Assembly: GCA_003134655.1 (NCBI GenBank)
Contig: PLBY01000164.1
Span: 1-61,883 of the forward strand
Direction: 5' to 3'
Source: Acidobacteriaceae bacterium
GTDB lineage: Bacteria; Acidobacteriota; Terriglobia; Terriglobales; Acidobacteriaceae
Length of the DNA stretch: 61,883 bases
Below are positions 45,298-54,865 of this stretch, one piece after another. Every line of letters begins with the position of its first letter. Position 1 is the stretch's first letter. A program made the translations under genes and the position numbers. The notes below the pieces were generated by a model that saw only the letters and a list, made by a program, of their open reading frames with translations, was not told where the DNA came from and ran no database searches.

Positions 45298-45649
45298 CTG
45301 CGGCTAAGTCGACGCGCGAACAATATTTAGTGAAGACTTCAGGAATCGCCGCAACTTACTAACTCCCTACGGGTTGAGGTCGTGCAAGATGTTTCCGGCG
45401 ATCCAGTGACGAAGCCTCCCGGCCTAGTCACTCGATCGCACGGACTGGCCAGGGAATGCGCGCCATAGCTGGGCGTTGACCACCGGCTGATTCGATGCTA
45501 ACGTGCGGTGTGTATCGACCTTCCCCGCTGTGATCCTCTCCGCCCGCCCGGTGGGCTCTCAGGATTGGCAATCTCGAGAAAGACCGCATAACGCACGACT
45601 CGATTGGACGTCAGGGCCCCGAACGGTCGACTCATCCAAGGAGTTCTCC
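45298..45649. other. Intergenic region with an ECF-type promoter candidate
   Basis: The 352-bp gap contains GGAAT (45453-45457), 16 bases and CGTT (45474-45477). The spacer shares GCGCGCCATA and CTGGG with the region before the ECF sigma gene at 51045. Downstream, CAAGGAGTTC precedes the ATG at 45650. Nothing else is recognised. Confidence 0.5.
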
Positions 45650-48508
45650 ATGACCCGCCAGCGAATCGCACCACTAAATATCCGCGTTTTCAGTTCGTGT
45701 ACAAGCGTCGTAGTAATTCTGGCCGCCTGGATCGTGTTGGCTGTACCAGTAACCGCACAGAACCCTGTCCCCTCGACGAACCAGCCTTTGGTCCCCGACG
45801 CCATTGCACCAGGCGGAACTGGCTTCACCCTAACCGTAAATGGCACGGGATTTGTTCCTGCTTCAGTGGTGAACTGGAATGGCAGTCCGCGAGCCACGTC
45901 CTACGTGAGCGGTTCGCAGCTTACCGCTACGATCCTGGCGTCTGACATTGCTACTTCTTCTACCGCCTCGGTTACGGTGTCGAGCCCGAGCCCAGGCGGA
46001 GGTGTCTCCGGCCCTCTATTCTTCCCGATACGCACGCCCGAATCGTCCGTTTCTTTCAATCGCAGTGATTTTTCTTCGGCGGGAGGCAATATCGAGGTCG
46101 TCACCGCAGATTTCGATGGGGATGGCAGGCTCGATCTGGCCGCCGCCGACTTTAGCGGCACAGTGCGAATTTTCTTGGGTAACGGTGATGGAACATTCAG
46201 AGTAGGGCAGACCTATGCCGCGTGTAATGCACATGGATTAGCTGTGGGCGATTTCAATGGAGACGGCGTTCCTGACATCGTCGTTGCCGATGCTGGTTGC
46301 GGGGAAGTCACCATTCTCCTCGGCAACGGTGATGGTACCTTCACCGAGGGTGGAACGTTCAGTACAGGCGGAATAAGCCCATTCTCTCCTTACTCCGTTG
46401 CAGTCGGAGATTTCAACTCGGACGGAAAGATCGATTTGGTCACGGCAGATGAGATGCTGAATAAAGCATCTGTGTTGATCGGGAATGGAGACGGCACTTT
46501 CCGAACTCATGTTGAGTACGCAACCGGCACGGATTCTCGAAAGGTGGTAACTGGGGATTTTAACGGAGATGGGCATCTCGACTTCGCGATCTCATCATCT
46601 GCTGGCGTCTCCGTCCTTTTAGGCAAAGGCGATGGCACGTTTCTGCCGCAAACCCTTTACCCACTGGTCAGCGGGGACCATCCGTACATGCTGACCGCCG
46701 ACCTGAACCAAGATGGAAAACTCGACCTGGCAGTAGCGAACACAACCGCCTCGGTTTCTATTTTGCTGGGCAAGGGCGACGGGACCTTTAACAGCTCTTT
46801 GGTTTTTCCAACCGGCGGTTTTTCGGCTGCTGTAGCTGCTGCAGACTTTAACGGAGACGGCTTTCTCGACCTAATCACTACAAATTATTACTCGGAGAGT
46901 ATTTCGCTCCTCCTTGGTAAGGGTGATGGAACATTTGGAACCCACGCCGACTTCCCGGCCGCTTCCGGCGCTCGGGGTCTGGTGGTCGCAGACTTCAATG
47001 GCGACGGCCAACTCGATCTGGCGGTCGGCAATCAGTTCGGGGACTTCATATCAGTCTTCTCCGGGACTTCCTCAACCTTGTCGACAACCTCGACTACCTT
47101 GGCCTCCTCTCTCCCGACGTCGGTCTATGGACAGGGAGTCAAGTTTACTGCTGAAGTCAGTTCAGCGTCGGGCACGCCTACCGGGACGGTGATTTTCTAC
47201 GATGGCTCAATTTCGATCGGCAGCGCCACGCTCGCCAGCGGAACCGCCGCGATCTCCGTTTCTTCGCTGAGTGCTGGAACACACTCGATCACCGCCGTGT
47301 ATCAAGGATCAGCTACCTTCAGCGGCAGCACGTCCGCTCCAGTCAGCCAGGTTGTGAACGCGGCAACTACAGCAACAACTCTCTCATCATCCCTCAACCC
47401 AGCAGGCACAAACCAGTCCGTCACTTTCACCGCAACTGTCATCAGCCAGTACGGCGGTGCCGCCACTGGCTCTGTGACCTTCTCTTCCGGATCCCAGACC
47501 CTGGGAACGGCTTCCCTCAGCGGCAATACCGCATCGCTGACCACCTCTTTCTCCACGGCGGGAACCTACTCGATCTCCGCAAAATACAACGGGGATGGCA
47601 ACAATAGCGGAAGCACCTCCTCTACTCTGAGTGAGGTGATCAATGTCACCACCACGACCACGCTGGCTTCCTCCCTCAATCCCTCGGTCGTCGGTCAAGC
47701 TGTCACGTTCACCGCCACTGTGAGTTCGAGCGCCGGCGCTCCGCCCAATGGCGAAACCATCACCTTCAAGAACGGCTCGTCGATTCTGGGCACGGCGCAA
47801 CTCAGCGCAGGCACGGCCTCGCTGACCACTTCCTCGTTAGCAGCGGGCATCTACACCATTACGGCCACGTATCCTGGTGACGCCACCTTCGCCGCCAGTA
47901 CCTCGCCCGGACTCCGCCAGGTAGTGAACTCCACCACCAAATCCGCAACCGCGACGACTCTCGGCTCGAGCCTGAATCCAAGCTCCTACGGCCAGTCCGT
48001 TACCTGGACGGCGACCGTGACGACCTCTGGCTCCGTTCCGCCGTCGGGAAAAGTGAATTTCACGTGGAGTATCTACACCATCGGTTCGGCTACTTTGAAC
48101 AGTGGCGGTGTGGCAACCCTCACCAAGTCCAACCTTAACGCCGATACCTATCCGCTCACCGCTGTGTACGTAGGGGACGCGAGCAATCTGGGCAGCACCT
48201 CCCCGGTGGTGAGCCAGGTGGTCACCCAAGCCACCAGCTCTGCCGCGCTCACCTCGTCGCCGAATCCATCGACCTCAGGTCAGCTCGTCACATTCACCGC
48301 CACAATTACATCCCCGACCGCCAGGCCCACCGGCCCCGTGGCCTTCGCGGTCGGAAAGACAGTGCTCGGAACGGCCCAACTCAACGGAGGCAAAGCAAAG
48401 TTCACCACCTCCACTCTGGCCGTAGGCTCAACCAAGGTCACCGCAACCTATAACGGAGACTCGAACATCGCCAAGAGTTCAGCGTCGGTCACGCAGACGG
48501 TGCACTAA
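45650..48508 (+). CDS. Secreted FG-GAP protein with five Ig-like (Big_3_5) repeats
   Basis: The product is 952 residues. ATG 45650 has AAGGAG seven bases upstream. Signal sequence SSCTSVVVILAAWIVLAVPVTAQ. IPT-like start FTLTVNGTGFVPASVVNWNG. Then about seven FG-GAP blades (VADFNGDGQLDLAVGNQFGD type). From about residue 515 there are five tandem Ig-like repeats of the form TTTLASSLPTSVYGQGVKFT ... SAGTHSITAVYQGSATFSGS, typical of Big_3_5/MBG-like surface proteins. It probably extends from the cell surface. A possible ECF promoter lies at 45453. Confidence 0.88.
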   Translation: MTRQRIAPLNIRVFSSCTSVVVILAAWIVLAVPVTAQNPVPSTNQPLVPDAIAPGGTGFTLTVNGTGFVPASVVNWNGSPRATSYVSGSQLTATILASDIATSSTASVTVSSPSPGGGVSGPLFFPIRTPESSVSFNRSDFSSAGGNIEVVTADFDGDGRLDLAAADFSGTVRIFLGNGDGTFRVGQTYAACNAHGLAVGDFNGDGVPDIVVADAGCGEVTILLGNGDGTFTEGGTFSTGGISPFSPYSVAVGDFNSDGKIDLVTADEMLNKASVLIGNGDGTFRTHVEYATGTDSRKVVTGDFNGDGHLDFAISSSAGVSVLLGKGDGTFLPQTLYPLVSGDHPYMLTADLNQDGKLDLAVANTTASVSILLGKGDGTFNSSLVFPTGGFSAAVAAADFNGDGFLDLITTNYYSESISLLLGKGDGTFGTHADFPAASGARGLVVADFNGDGQLDLAVGNQFGDFISVFSGTSSTLSTTSTTLASSLPTSVYGQGVKFTAEVSSASGTPTGTVIFYDGSISIGSATLASGTAAISVSSLSAGTHSITAVYQGSATFSGSTSAPVSQVVNAATTATTLSSSLNPAGTNQSVTFTATVISQYGGAATGSVTFSSGSQTLGTASLSGNTASLTTSFSTAGTYSISAKYNGDGNNSGSTSSTLSEVINVTTTTTLASSLNPSVVGQAVTFTATVSSSAGAPPNGETITFKNGSSILGTAQLSAGTASLTTSSLAAGIYTITATYPGDATFAASTSPGLRQVVNSTTKSATATTLGSSLNPSSYGQSVTWTATVTTSGSVPPSGKVNFTWSIYTIGSATLNSGGVATLTKSNLNADTYPLTAVYVGDASNLGSTSPVVSQVVTQATSSAALTSSPNPSTSGQLVTFTATITSPTARPTGPVAFAVGKTVLGTAQLNGGKAKFTTSTLAVGSTKVTATYNGDSNIAKSSASVTQTVH

Positions 48509-49139
48509 CAGCCCGAAGTGCAACAATTCGCCAGGTTGCTTCCCGCGTTTTCCCGTCCCCCGGGAAGCGACTTGGTGTAGACCGCCAGCTTCAACTCGAG
48601 GACGATCCTGTTTTCCCAGCCTCGTTCTCGAGTAGATTGAAGGTCTAAAGCCCGACTTCCGCCTCGACTTCGCGCCGGGTGCCCCACCCTTGTCTCGCCC
48701 CGTTTTTTGGGCGAGACAGGGTGGGGCTTTTGAATTCCCCGATCTCGCCGGCGCGAGCAACACACTGGGTGCCCCATCCTTCGGGCCCTCTGCGAAGCGT
48801 GGGAGTCGGGAATACCTGCGCAACGTGGTTCGTCATGCTGCCGGAGCTGGAAACGAAATCTCAGTCCACCCTTCATTCACTCGCTCGGACCCGGTTTCAT
48901 CCGACCGATAGAACCGATCGCCGAGACGGTTGATAGCGTGCTCAAGGTGATCCAATGTGATCAGACATTCGTCGTAGCCACGCCTATCATTTGTGCGACG
49001 TGAAGCACTGCACCTTCCGAAACTCTGAAGCCTTCGAATGCGGGCAGCGGCTTTCTTCCGCTGTGGTACCTCTTTCGCCCAGAGGGAGTCTAGGTTACTT
49101 CTGAGATTTCGATCTTCAAGCTCCTGAAAGGATAGTTTT
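48509..49139. other. 631-bp gap with a large hairpin, no gene
   Basis: The gap contains the hairpin at 48681-48727 and a truncated relative at 48773-48810 (GGGTGCCCCATCCTTCGGG). Short frames here show no family features. The start of the next gene has no clear promoter. Confidence 0.5.
48675..48728. repeat. REP-like hairpin GCCCCACCCTTGTCTCGCC
   Basis: GCCCCACCCTTGTCTCGCC (48681-48699) pairs with GGCGAGACAGGGTGGGGC (48710-48727) with one bulged base. The loop is T-rich (CCGTTTTTT). The stem base CCCCACCC recurs in hairpins at 58897 and, varied, at 60559, 60693, 56627 and 59245. Confidence 0.8.
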
Positions 49140-50450
49140 ATGACGAGCAATTGGTCGACGGCTACGAGGATTCCCGTCACACGCCAGCGAGCAGCGATTG
49201 TCGCTATGGCGCTGGCAATTATGGCTTTGATCATGTCCTTCGCAACTGAATCGCTCCAAGCGCAGACCCTGACTTTGCGTCACGCGTTTAATGGTTCCCC
49301 GGATGGCTCTAGTCCTTGGGCAGCACCAATCCAGGACAGCCAAGGCAATTTTTATGGAACCACTTGGGCGGGCGGCACGCTTGGTTTCGGAACAATTTAC
49401 GAGCTGGACTCGACCGGCAAGGTAACGACATTGCACAACTTTGCTGGACGGAAGGACGGGTCCAATCCATGGGCAGGTCTGACTATGGACGCTGCAGGAA
49501 ATCTCTACGGCACAACCTACTCCGGCGGGGGTCCTTACTGCTTCAACAACTATGGCTGTGGAGTCGTCTTCAAGCTCGCCCACGGCACACAGGGGTGGAA
49601 GGAAACAATTCTGTACGCGTTCAAGGGCAATTCCGACGGCGCAAACCCAGGATACGGAGCTTTGGCCTTCGACACGGCAGGCAACTTATATGGTACGACC
49701 ATTTACGGCGGCACGGGCTACTGTTCCAATGGCTGCGGGATCGTCTTCAAGTTAACCCGCACTTCCGGCATCTGGCACGAGCAAGTGCTGCACACCTTCA
49801 CCGCCCTGTCACAAACCGACGGCGCGACTCCGCGCGGGGGAGTAGTTCTGGATGCTGCCGGAAACGTGTACGGCACGACCTCGATCGGCGGCAATTCTAG
49901 CTGCGGCTGCGGAACCATTTACAAGTTGGACGCGACCGGTGCGGAAACAATCCTCTACAGCTTTCAAGGTGGGGCTGACGGCGCCGAGCCCTTTGCGTCT
50001 CTCGTGCGAGACAAGCTTGGCAACCTCTACGGCACCACTCTTTTTGGGGGCAACAGCTTGAACTACGGAACTGTCTTCGAGCTGGATGCGAATGGCACAG
50101 AAACCCTTTTGCACATTTTCGCTGGATATCCCACGGATGGGGGCTACCCTTACGCGCCGTTAGTGCGGGACGGGGCCGGAAACCTCTACGGCACGACCTA
50201 CATTGGCGGCAACAGCAGCGGCGGCGGTTTCTGTGAAACGAACAATCAGCCCCAGGGCTGCGGCACCGTATTCAGGGTGGCTGCCAACGGCCAGGAAACG
50301 GTCCTTTATAACTTTTCCTATTTCGTGACCGGAGCGGAAACGACAGCGGGGGTCATTTTCGATGCGAAGGGCCAAGCACTTTATGGAGCGACCGCTGTGG
50401 GCGGACCCTCGACCAATCACGGTGGGGTTTTGTTCAAGCTGGGCAAATAA
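49140..50450 (+). CDS. Secreted GloVer-repeat protein
   Basis: The product is 436 residues. A signal anchor or peptide (VAMALAIMALIMSFATESLQAQ) is followed by about eight repeats such as GLTMDAAGNLYGTTYSGGG and GTIYELDSTGKVTTLHNFAG. This is the choice-of-anchor tandem GloVer pattern; the repeats likely form a propeller. Close in style to the proteins at 21326 and 50514. The ATG has AAAGGA upstream. Its C-terminal end, GGVLFKLGK, lies 64 bp from the converging relic. Confidence 0.87.
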   Translation: MTSNWSTATRIPVTRQRAAIVAMALAIMALIMSFATESLQAQTLTLRHAFNGSPDGSSPWAAPIQDSQGNFYGTTWAGGTLGFGTIYELDSTGKVTTLHNFAGRKDGSNPWAGLTMDAAGNLYGTTYSGGGPYCFNNYGCGVVFKLAHGTQGWKETILYAFKGNSDGANPGYGALAFDTAGNLYGTTIYGGTGYCSNGCGIVFKLTRTSGIWHEQVLHTFTALSQTDGATPRGGVVLDAAGNVYGTTSIGGNSSCGCGTIYKLDATGAETILYSFQGGADGAEPFASLVRDKLGNLYGTTLFGGNSLNYGTVFELDANGTETLLHIFAGYPTDGGYPYAPLVRDGAGNLYGTTYIGGNSSGGGFCETNNQPQGCGTVFRVAANGQETVLYNFSYFVTGAETTAGVIFDAKGQALYGATAVGGPSTNHGGVLFKLGK

Positions 50451-50513
50451 ACGACATAAGTCAAACCATCGCGATGCGGGCCAGCCACATAAGGAAAGAG
50501 CCAGCCCCGTGTC

Positions 50514-51041
50514 TTATTTCTCGAGCGTTAGCTTGTAGATGATCCCGCCGTTATACGTGCCGCCAAAGTATGTGTGACCGTATAGATTTCCGGCTCCGTC
50601 CATCGCAATGCCAGAACCGGGTCCGGCGGTGGTCTTAGAAAGGTCATAGAGCAACTTCTCCTGACCTTGCGGCGTAATCTTGAACACAAACCCGTCATCC
50701 CCAACTCCGTAAGTATTGCCCGCGGAGTCGACCACCAGTGGCGCGAAGGGACTCCCGACCGCAGTGAAGGTGTAAATGCGTGAGAAACTTCCGGTGCTGA
50801 GATCTAACTTGAAGAGAATCGTCGGCGGAGCGACGCCGTTCATTCCCCTTGCCAGTCCGTATATATTTCCGGCAGCATCCTGTCCGGCTAAGTATGCTCC
50901 TGCAGCGTCGTGTGGCAAGTCGTAACGCTGACTACCGCCCTCCACCTCGAGGATGTATCCAGTGCTGCCAATCTCATCGTAGTTGACGGAGGTATAAACT
51001 CCCCCTGCGTTGTCAATGAGGGCATTTCCCGGGTTTTCTGA
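50514..51041 (-). pseudogene. 5'-truncated GloVer-repeat gene
   Basis: The frame runs NPGNALIDNAGGVYTSVNYDE ... YLAGQDAAGNIYGLARGMNG ... PLVVDSAGNTYGVGDDGFVF ... IAMDGAGNLYGHTYFGGTYN to a stop at 50514. It is open back to TAG at 51042-51044, with no start, signal peptide or N-terminal repeats. About 170 residues remain of what is normally 400. It converges with the intact GloVer gene at 49140. The break coincides with the motif shared with 45453. Confidence 0.7.
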
Positions 51042-51044
51042 CTA

Positions 51045-51071
51045 GGAAATGCGCGCCATAACTGGGGCGTT
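51045..51071 (+). promoter_or_regulatory. Candidate ECF-sigma promoter upstream of the ECF gene
   Basis: GGAAAT (51045-51050), 17 bases, CGTT (51068-51071). The spacer includes GCGCGCCATAACTGGGG, near-identical to that at 45458-45473. The sigma gene starts 30 bp downstream, which suggests autoregulation. Confidence 0.5.
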
Positions 51072-51100
51072 CGGAGCAGCATCTTGACTAATGCCCCGAA

Positions 51101-51712
51101 ATGCGAGACTCTCAGCGACACTTCCTCCACGCACTCGGGAGCGTCCGTTTGGAGTCCACTTTATCTTCGCTGATCCAGGCTGCCGAAACCGGCGACGGTT
51201 CCGCCACCGAGAGATTGTTCAGCGCTCTCTATTCCGAGTTGCACCGTCTAGCCCGGCGCGAGTTGGCCCGCGGTGGTGCCGCCGTCAGCCTGAGCGTCAC
51301 CACCTTGCTCCACGAAGCGTATCTCGACATGGCTGGGCGGGGCGATGCGAAGTTTCCCGACCACGCCCGCTTCATGGGATATGCGGCCCGGGTCATGCGC
51401 GGCCTCATCATCGATCACGTCCGGAACCGTCAGGCTCAGAAACGCGGCGGACAATTCGAGATTACCTCATTGGAAAACAAGAATGTCGCCGAAGTCCCCG
51501 ATGAGGGCGAACTGACGAGGATCAGCGAGGCGCTGGATAAGCTCGCGAAAGTGGACGCCGAACTAGCAGAGCTCGTCGATCTCAAGTTCTTCTGCGGATT
51601 CTCCTTCGCCGAGATTGCCGCTATGCGCAACGTGTCGGAGCGCACCGTACAGCGGAAATGGGAAAAAGCACGGATTTATCTGCATCGCGAGTTACGCACT
51701 GATCTACTGTGA
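51101..51712 (+). CDS. ECF-type RNA polymerase sigma factor (SIG/X6-like)
   Basis: The product is 203 residues. Sigma region 2 is represented by ATERLFSALYSELHRLARREL ... TTLLHEAYLDMAG ... HARFMGYAARVMRGLIIDHVR. Region 4 is LVDLKFFCGFSFAEIAAMRNVSERTVQRKWEKARIYL, with the helix-turn-helix FSFAEIAAMRNVSERTVQRKW. HARFMGYAARVMR is the mark of the Rhodopirellula/Verrucomicrobium-type sigma-70 ECF subgroup that is usually paired with a Pkn-type kinase. The kinase gene begins seven bases after the stop, so it is coupled. No anti-sigma gene is seen. Confidence 0.93.
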   Translation: MRDSQRHFLHALGSVRLESTLSSLIQAAETGDGSATERLFSALYSELHRLARRELARGGAAVSLSVTTLLHEAYLDMAGRGDAKFPDHARFMGYAARVMRGLIIDHVRNRQAQKRGGQFEITSLENKNVAEVPDEGELTRISEALDKLAKVDAELAELVDLKFFCGFSFAEIAAMRNVSERTVQRKWEKARIYLHRELRTDLL

Positions 51713-51719
51713 GGTTTGC

Positions 51720-54700
51720 ATGTCAACCTGGAGCGCGGATCAATGGAGCGCCCTTAGTCCTTATCTAGACAAAGCCCTCACTCTTTCGGAAGCGGAACGC
51801 GCCCATTGGCTCGAAGCGCTGAACGCCGAGAACCCCGATCTCGCAAGGCAATTGCAGGAACTCCTGTGCGAGCATCAGGCGGCGCAACAGGAAGCATTCC
51901 TGGAAAAGAGTCCGATCGCGCTACCACAGAATCCTGGCCTGGCTGGTCAGACGATCGGGGCGTACCGCTTGCTCTCGCCTATCGGCCATGGCGGCATGGG
52001 AACGGTCTGGCTGGCGGAGCGCAGCGATGGGCGTTTCGAACGCAAAGCAGCCGTGAAGTTTCTGAGCGCGGCTCCGATCGGCCGCGGCGGCGAAGAACGA
52101 TTCAAGCGGGAAGGCGCCATGCTGGGACGACTCTCGCATCTCAATATTGCGGAACTGCTCGACGCAGGAGTGACCTCCGCGGGAGACCCGTACCTCGTCA
52201 TCGAATACGTTGAAGGCGAACCGATCGACGCATACTGTGACGGGCGCAAGCTGGATTTGCGGGCGAGAATTCGTCTCTTTCTGGATGTGCTCGGAGCGGT
52301 GGCACACGCCCACGCAAACCTCATCGTTCATCGCGATATCAAGCCGTCAAATGTGTTGGTCAGCAAAGATGGGGTTGTCAAACTGCTGGATTTCGGAATT
52401 GCCAAGCTGCTGGAAGGCGAGGGGCAGCACGGCGCCGCGACTTTGCTCACGCACGAGGCCGGATCGGCATTCACACCTCAGTTTGCCGCTCCGGAACAGC
52501 TTACCGGCGGCGCGGTCACGACTGCGACCGACGTATACGGACTCGCCGTGCTGCTGTATGTGCTGCTCACAGGGCAGCATCCCGCGGGCGCGGGCGTACA
52601 TTCTCCAGCCGACCTGGTTAAGGCGATTGTAGAAACCGGACCGCCGCCGGCATCGAGCACGATTGCTTCGGATGCGGGCAACATTGCCGCACGGAATCGT
52701 GGCACGACTCCTGACAAGCTGCGCCGTCAATTGCGCGGCGACCTGGAAGCGATCTTACTCAAGGGACTGCGCAAGCAACCCGGTGAGCGCTACATCTCGG
52801 CCGACGCGTTCGCCGAGGACCTGCGGCGATATCTTGCGGGTGAACCAGTCCTTGCGCAACCCGAGAGTACGTGGTACCGAACCAGGAAATTTCTCTCCCG
52901 GCGCCGCTGGGCCGTAATTTCCGTGGGCTCGGTCGTGCTCGCGTTGGCGGCAGGCTTGAGCACAGCCTTGTGGCAAGCCCATGTCGCGCGGCGCCAAAGC
53001 CAGGTCGCAACCGCTATGGAGAAGTTCCTGGAAGATATCTTCCGCGCCAACAGCTCTTACCAGGAGGATCCAGTGAAGGCCAGGCAGACGACGGCGCGCG
53101 AATTGCTGGATATTGGCGCACGCAAAATCGACGATGAACTGGCTGACGTGCCCGAGGCGAAGCTTCGCATCTTGAACACCCTCGGAACCATGTACTTTGA
53201 TCTCGGTCTGAACGATCAGACCGTTAGCATGCAGCACAAGCGTGTCGATCTCGCTCGGACGCTGTACGGCAACAACTCGATGGAAATGGTTGAAGCACTT
53301 ACCGACCTCGGGAGCGCGCTGCACGCATCCAGTTCAGTGAGTGAGCGGGAAGCGGTACTGCTCGAGGGCAAGCTCATCCTGGACCAACGTCGCGATTTCC
53401 ACTCACGGCAACGGGGAGCTCTGTCGATCATTCTGGCGCAGCACTATGAAAGCTCGGACCTGCACCGGGCGTTGGAATATTCCCGCCAGGCAGTCGATGT
53501 GTACCGAAAATATCCCGGCGAGCCCATGTTGTCCGAATCGCTGTACGAGGAAGCCGTTATTCTCTCCGTTCTGGCCCAGCCGCGTCAGGCCGAGCCGCTG
53601 CTTGCAGAGGCGGTTCAGGTATCGGCCAAACTTGAGGGAGATCCGAACGCGAACCTGGCACGTTTTTATGCCTACCTGGGTCAGACGCAGCAGGACTTGA
53701 TGGAGTTCGCGGCCGCGGAGGAGAGTCTCCGACGGGCTCTGCTCGTAGCCCGCAAATTAAACGGGGACAACCATATTGACACGCTGGAGACCGAACTGCG
53801 GCTGGGGACTTTCCTGGCCGCCACATCGCGAATCGCGGAGGGCTTGCAGCACATCGAGAATGCCAGGCAGATACTGCTTCGCACCCGCGGGGATCAGGAC
53901 CCGTTCTATGCACCGCAGGTATTCCTCGAGTATGGCAAGTCGCTGTCGAACGCGGGGCGCCTGGAAGATGGTCTGGCCTACGTCTCCAAGGCGGTAGAAA
54001 ACCGGCGCAAGAACCGTCCCGGAACGCGTTACCTGGCGCAGATGCTGCAACAGCAGGCATTGATTCTGCTTGAGTTGGGTCGCTATGCGGAAGCCCAGCG
54101 ATTGATGGACGAGGCCGATGCCATCGCGAAAAAGGTCAATTACCCCACTCCCTACATCACAGCGGATGAACGCGCGCGTCTGCTGATCGCCTCAGGCCGG
54201 GTTAATGAGGCAGATTCTGCGTTGAACGCTTTCCATCCTTCGGCGCCGGCGCCGGGCGCAATGGCGTTGGACGCCCTGAAAGTGTTGGCGTCCAGGGCTG
54301 AAGTCGCCCTGGCCCGGGGAGACGGTGAGACTGCGGCCCGGCTGTCGGCGCAGGTTATTCAGGAGATCTCGGGCAGCACACAGCGGGATTATTTGAAGGC
54401 GCTTGAATCTCGAGCCGCGCTGGTCGAAGGAAGAGCGGACTTGCTTCGCCTCCACCCTTCCGAGGCCCTACCGCTGCTCCAGCGGGCCGTCGAACTTCGC
54501 CAGAGCATGCTCGACCCGATCAGTCCGTCCTTGGCCGCAGCACAAGTCGCACTGGCAGAGTGCTACCTCGACCTCGGAGACTCCGCGCGGTCCGAGACTT
54601 TGGCCGCCGGCGCCAGTAAAGCCATGGCTTCGCACCGCGAACTGAGCAGTCAGTACCTCAGGCCATTGCAGGACCTCGAAAAGCGGCTCCGCCTGGGCGC

Positions 54701-54722
54701 CTCCTTACCAAAGCGCGGGTGA
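51720..54722 (+). CDS. Membrane Ser/Thr protein kinase with TPR-like C-terminus
   Basis: The product is 1000 residues. The N-terminal segment precedes a full Hanks kinase: IGHGGMGTVWLAERSDG, Lys in AAVKFL, HRDIKPSNVLV, LLDFGIAKL, and APEQLTGG. One membrane helix (WAVISVGSVVLALAAGLSTAL, about residue 405) follows, then about 550 residues of TPR-like helices (ALEYSRQAVDVYRKYPGEP, FAAAEESLRRALLVARKLNG). The GAGG before ATG 51720 is close to the sigma stop. The pairing suggests the kinase controls the ECF factor by phosphorylation, as in related systems; inferred. Confidence 0.9.
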   Translation: MSTWSADQWSALSPYLDKALTLSEAERAHWLEALNAENPDLARQLQELLCEHQAAQQEAFLEKSPIALPQNPGLAGQTIGAYRLLSPIGHGGMGTVWLAERSDGRFERKAAVKFLSAAPIGRGGEERFKREGAMLGRLSHLNIAELLDAGVTSAGDPYLVIEYVEGEPIDAYCDGRKLDLRARIRLFLDVLGAVAHAHANLIVHRDIKPSNVLVSKDGVVKLLDFGIAKLLEGEGQHGAATLLTHEAGSAFTPQFAAPEQLTGGAVTTATDVYGLAVLLYVLLTGQHPAGAGVHSPADLVKAIVETGPPPASSTIASDAGNIAARNRGTTPDKLRRQLRGDLEAILLKGLRKQPGERYISADAFAEDLRRYLAGEPVLAQPESTWYRTRKFLSRRRWAVISVGSVVLALAAGLSTALWQAHVARRQSQVATAMEKFLEDIFRANSSYQEDPVKARQTTARELLDIGARKIDDELADVPEAKLRILNTLGTMYFDLGLNDQTVSMQHKRVDLARTLYGNNSMEMVEALTDLGSALHASSSVSEREAVLLEGKLILDQRRDFHSRQRGALSIILAQHYESSDLHRALEYSRQAVDVYRKYPGEPMLSESLYEEAVILSVLAQPRQAEPLLAEAVQVSAKLEGDPNANLARFYAYLGQTQQDLMEFAAAEESLRRALLVARKLNGDNHIDTLETELRLGTFLAATSRIAEGLQHIENARQILLRTRGDQDPFYAPQVFLEYGKSLSNAGRLEDGLAYVSKAVENRRKNRPGTRYLAQMLQQQALILLELGRYAEAQRLMDEADAIAKKVNYPTPYITADERARLLIASGRVNEADSALNAFHPSAPAPGAMALDALKVLASRAEVALARGDGETAARLSAQVIQEISGSTQRDYLKALESRAALVEGRADLLRLHPSEALPLLQRAVELRQSMLDPISPSLAAAQVALAECYLDLGDSARSETLAAGASKAMASHRELSSQYLRPLQDLEKRLRLGASLPKRG

Positions 54723-54865
54723 GGTGCGGCGCCGTTCAGCAAATTAAGTTGTTCTTTCCTGTCGTGTTTTTCCCTTCCTTTGCGCTTTTAGTAGTAGAGG
54801 CCAGGGACCACCCACTGGGCTGGCTCGGGGTATGCCGGGGAGTACCTCCAAGGCAGAAAGAGAGA

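Noticed and set aside
48505..48876. Minus-strand frame before the GloVer gene
   Set aside because: It consists of the hairpin repeat and its flanks; Arg-rich with no domain.
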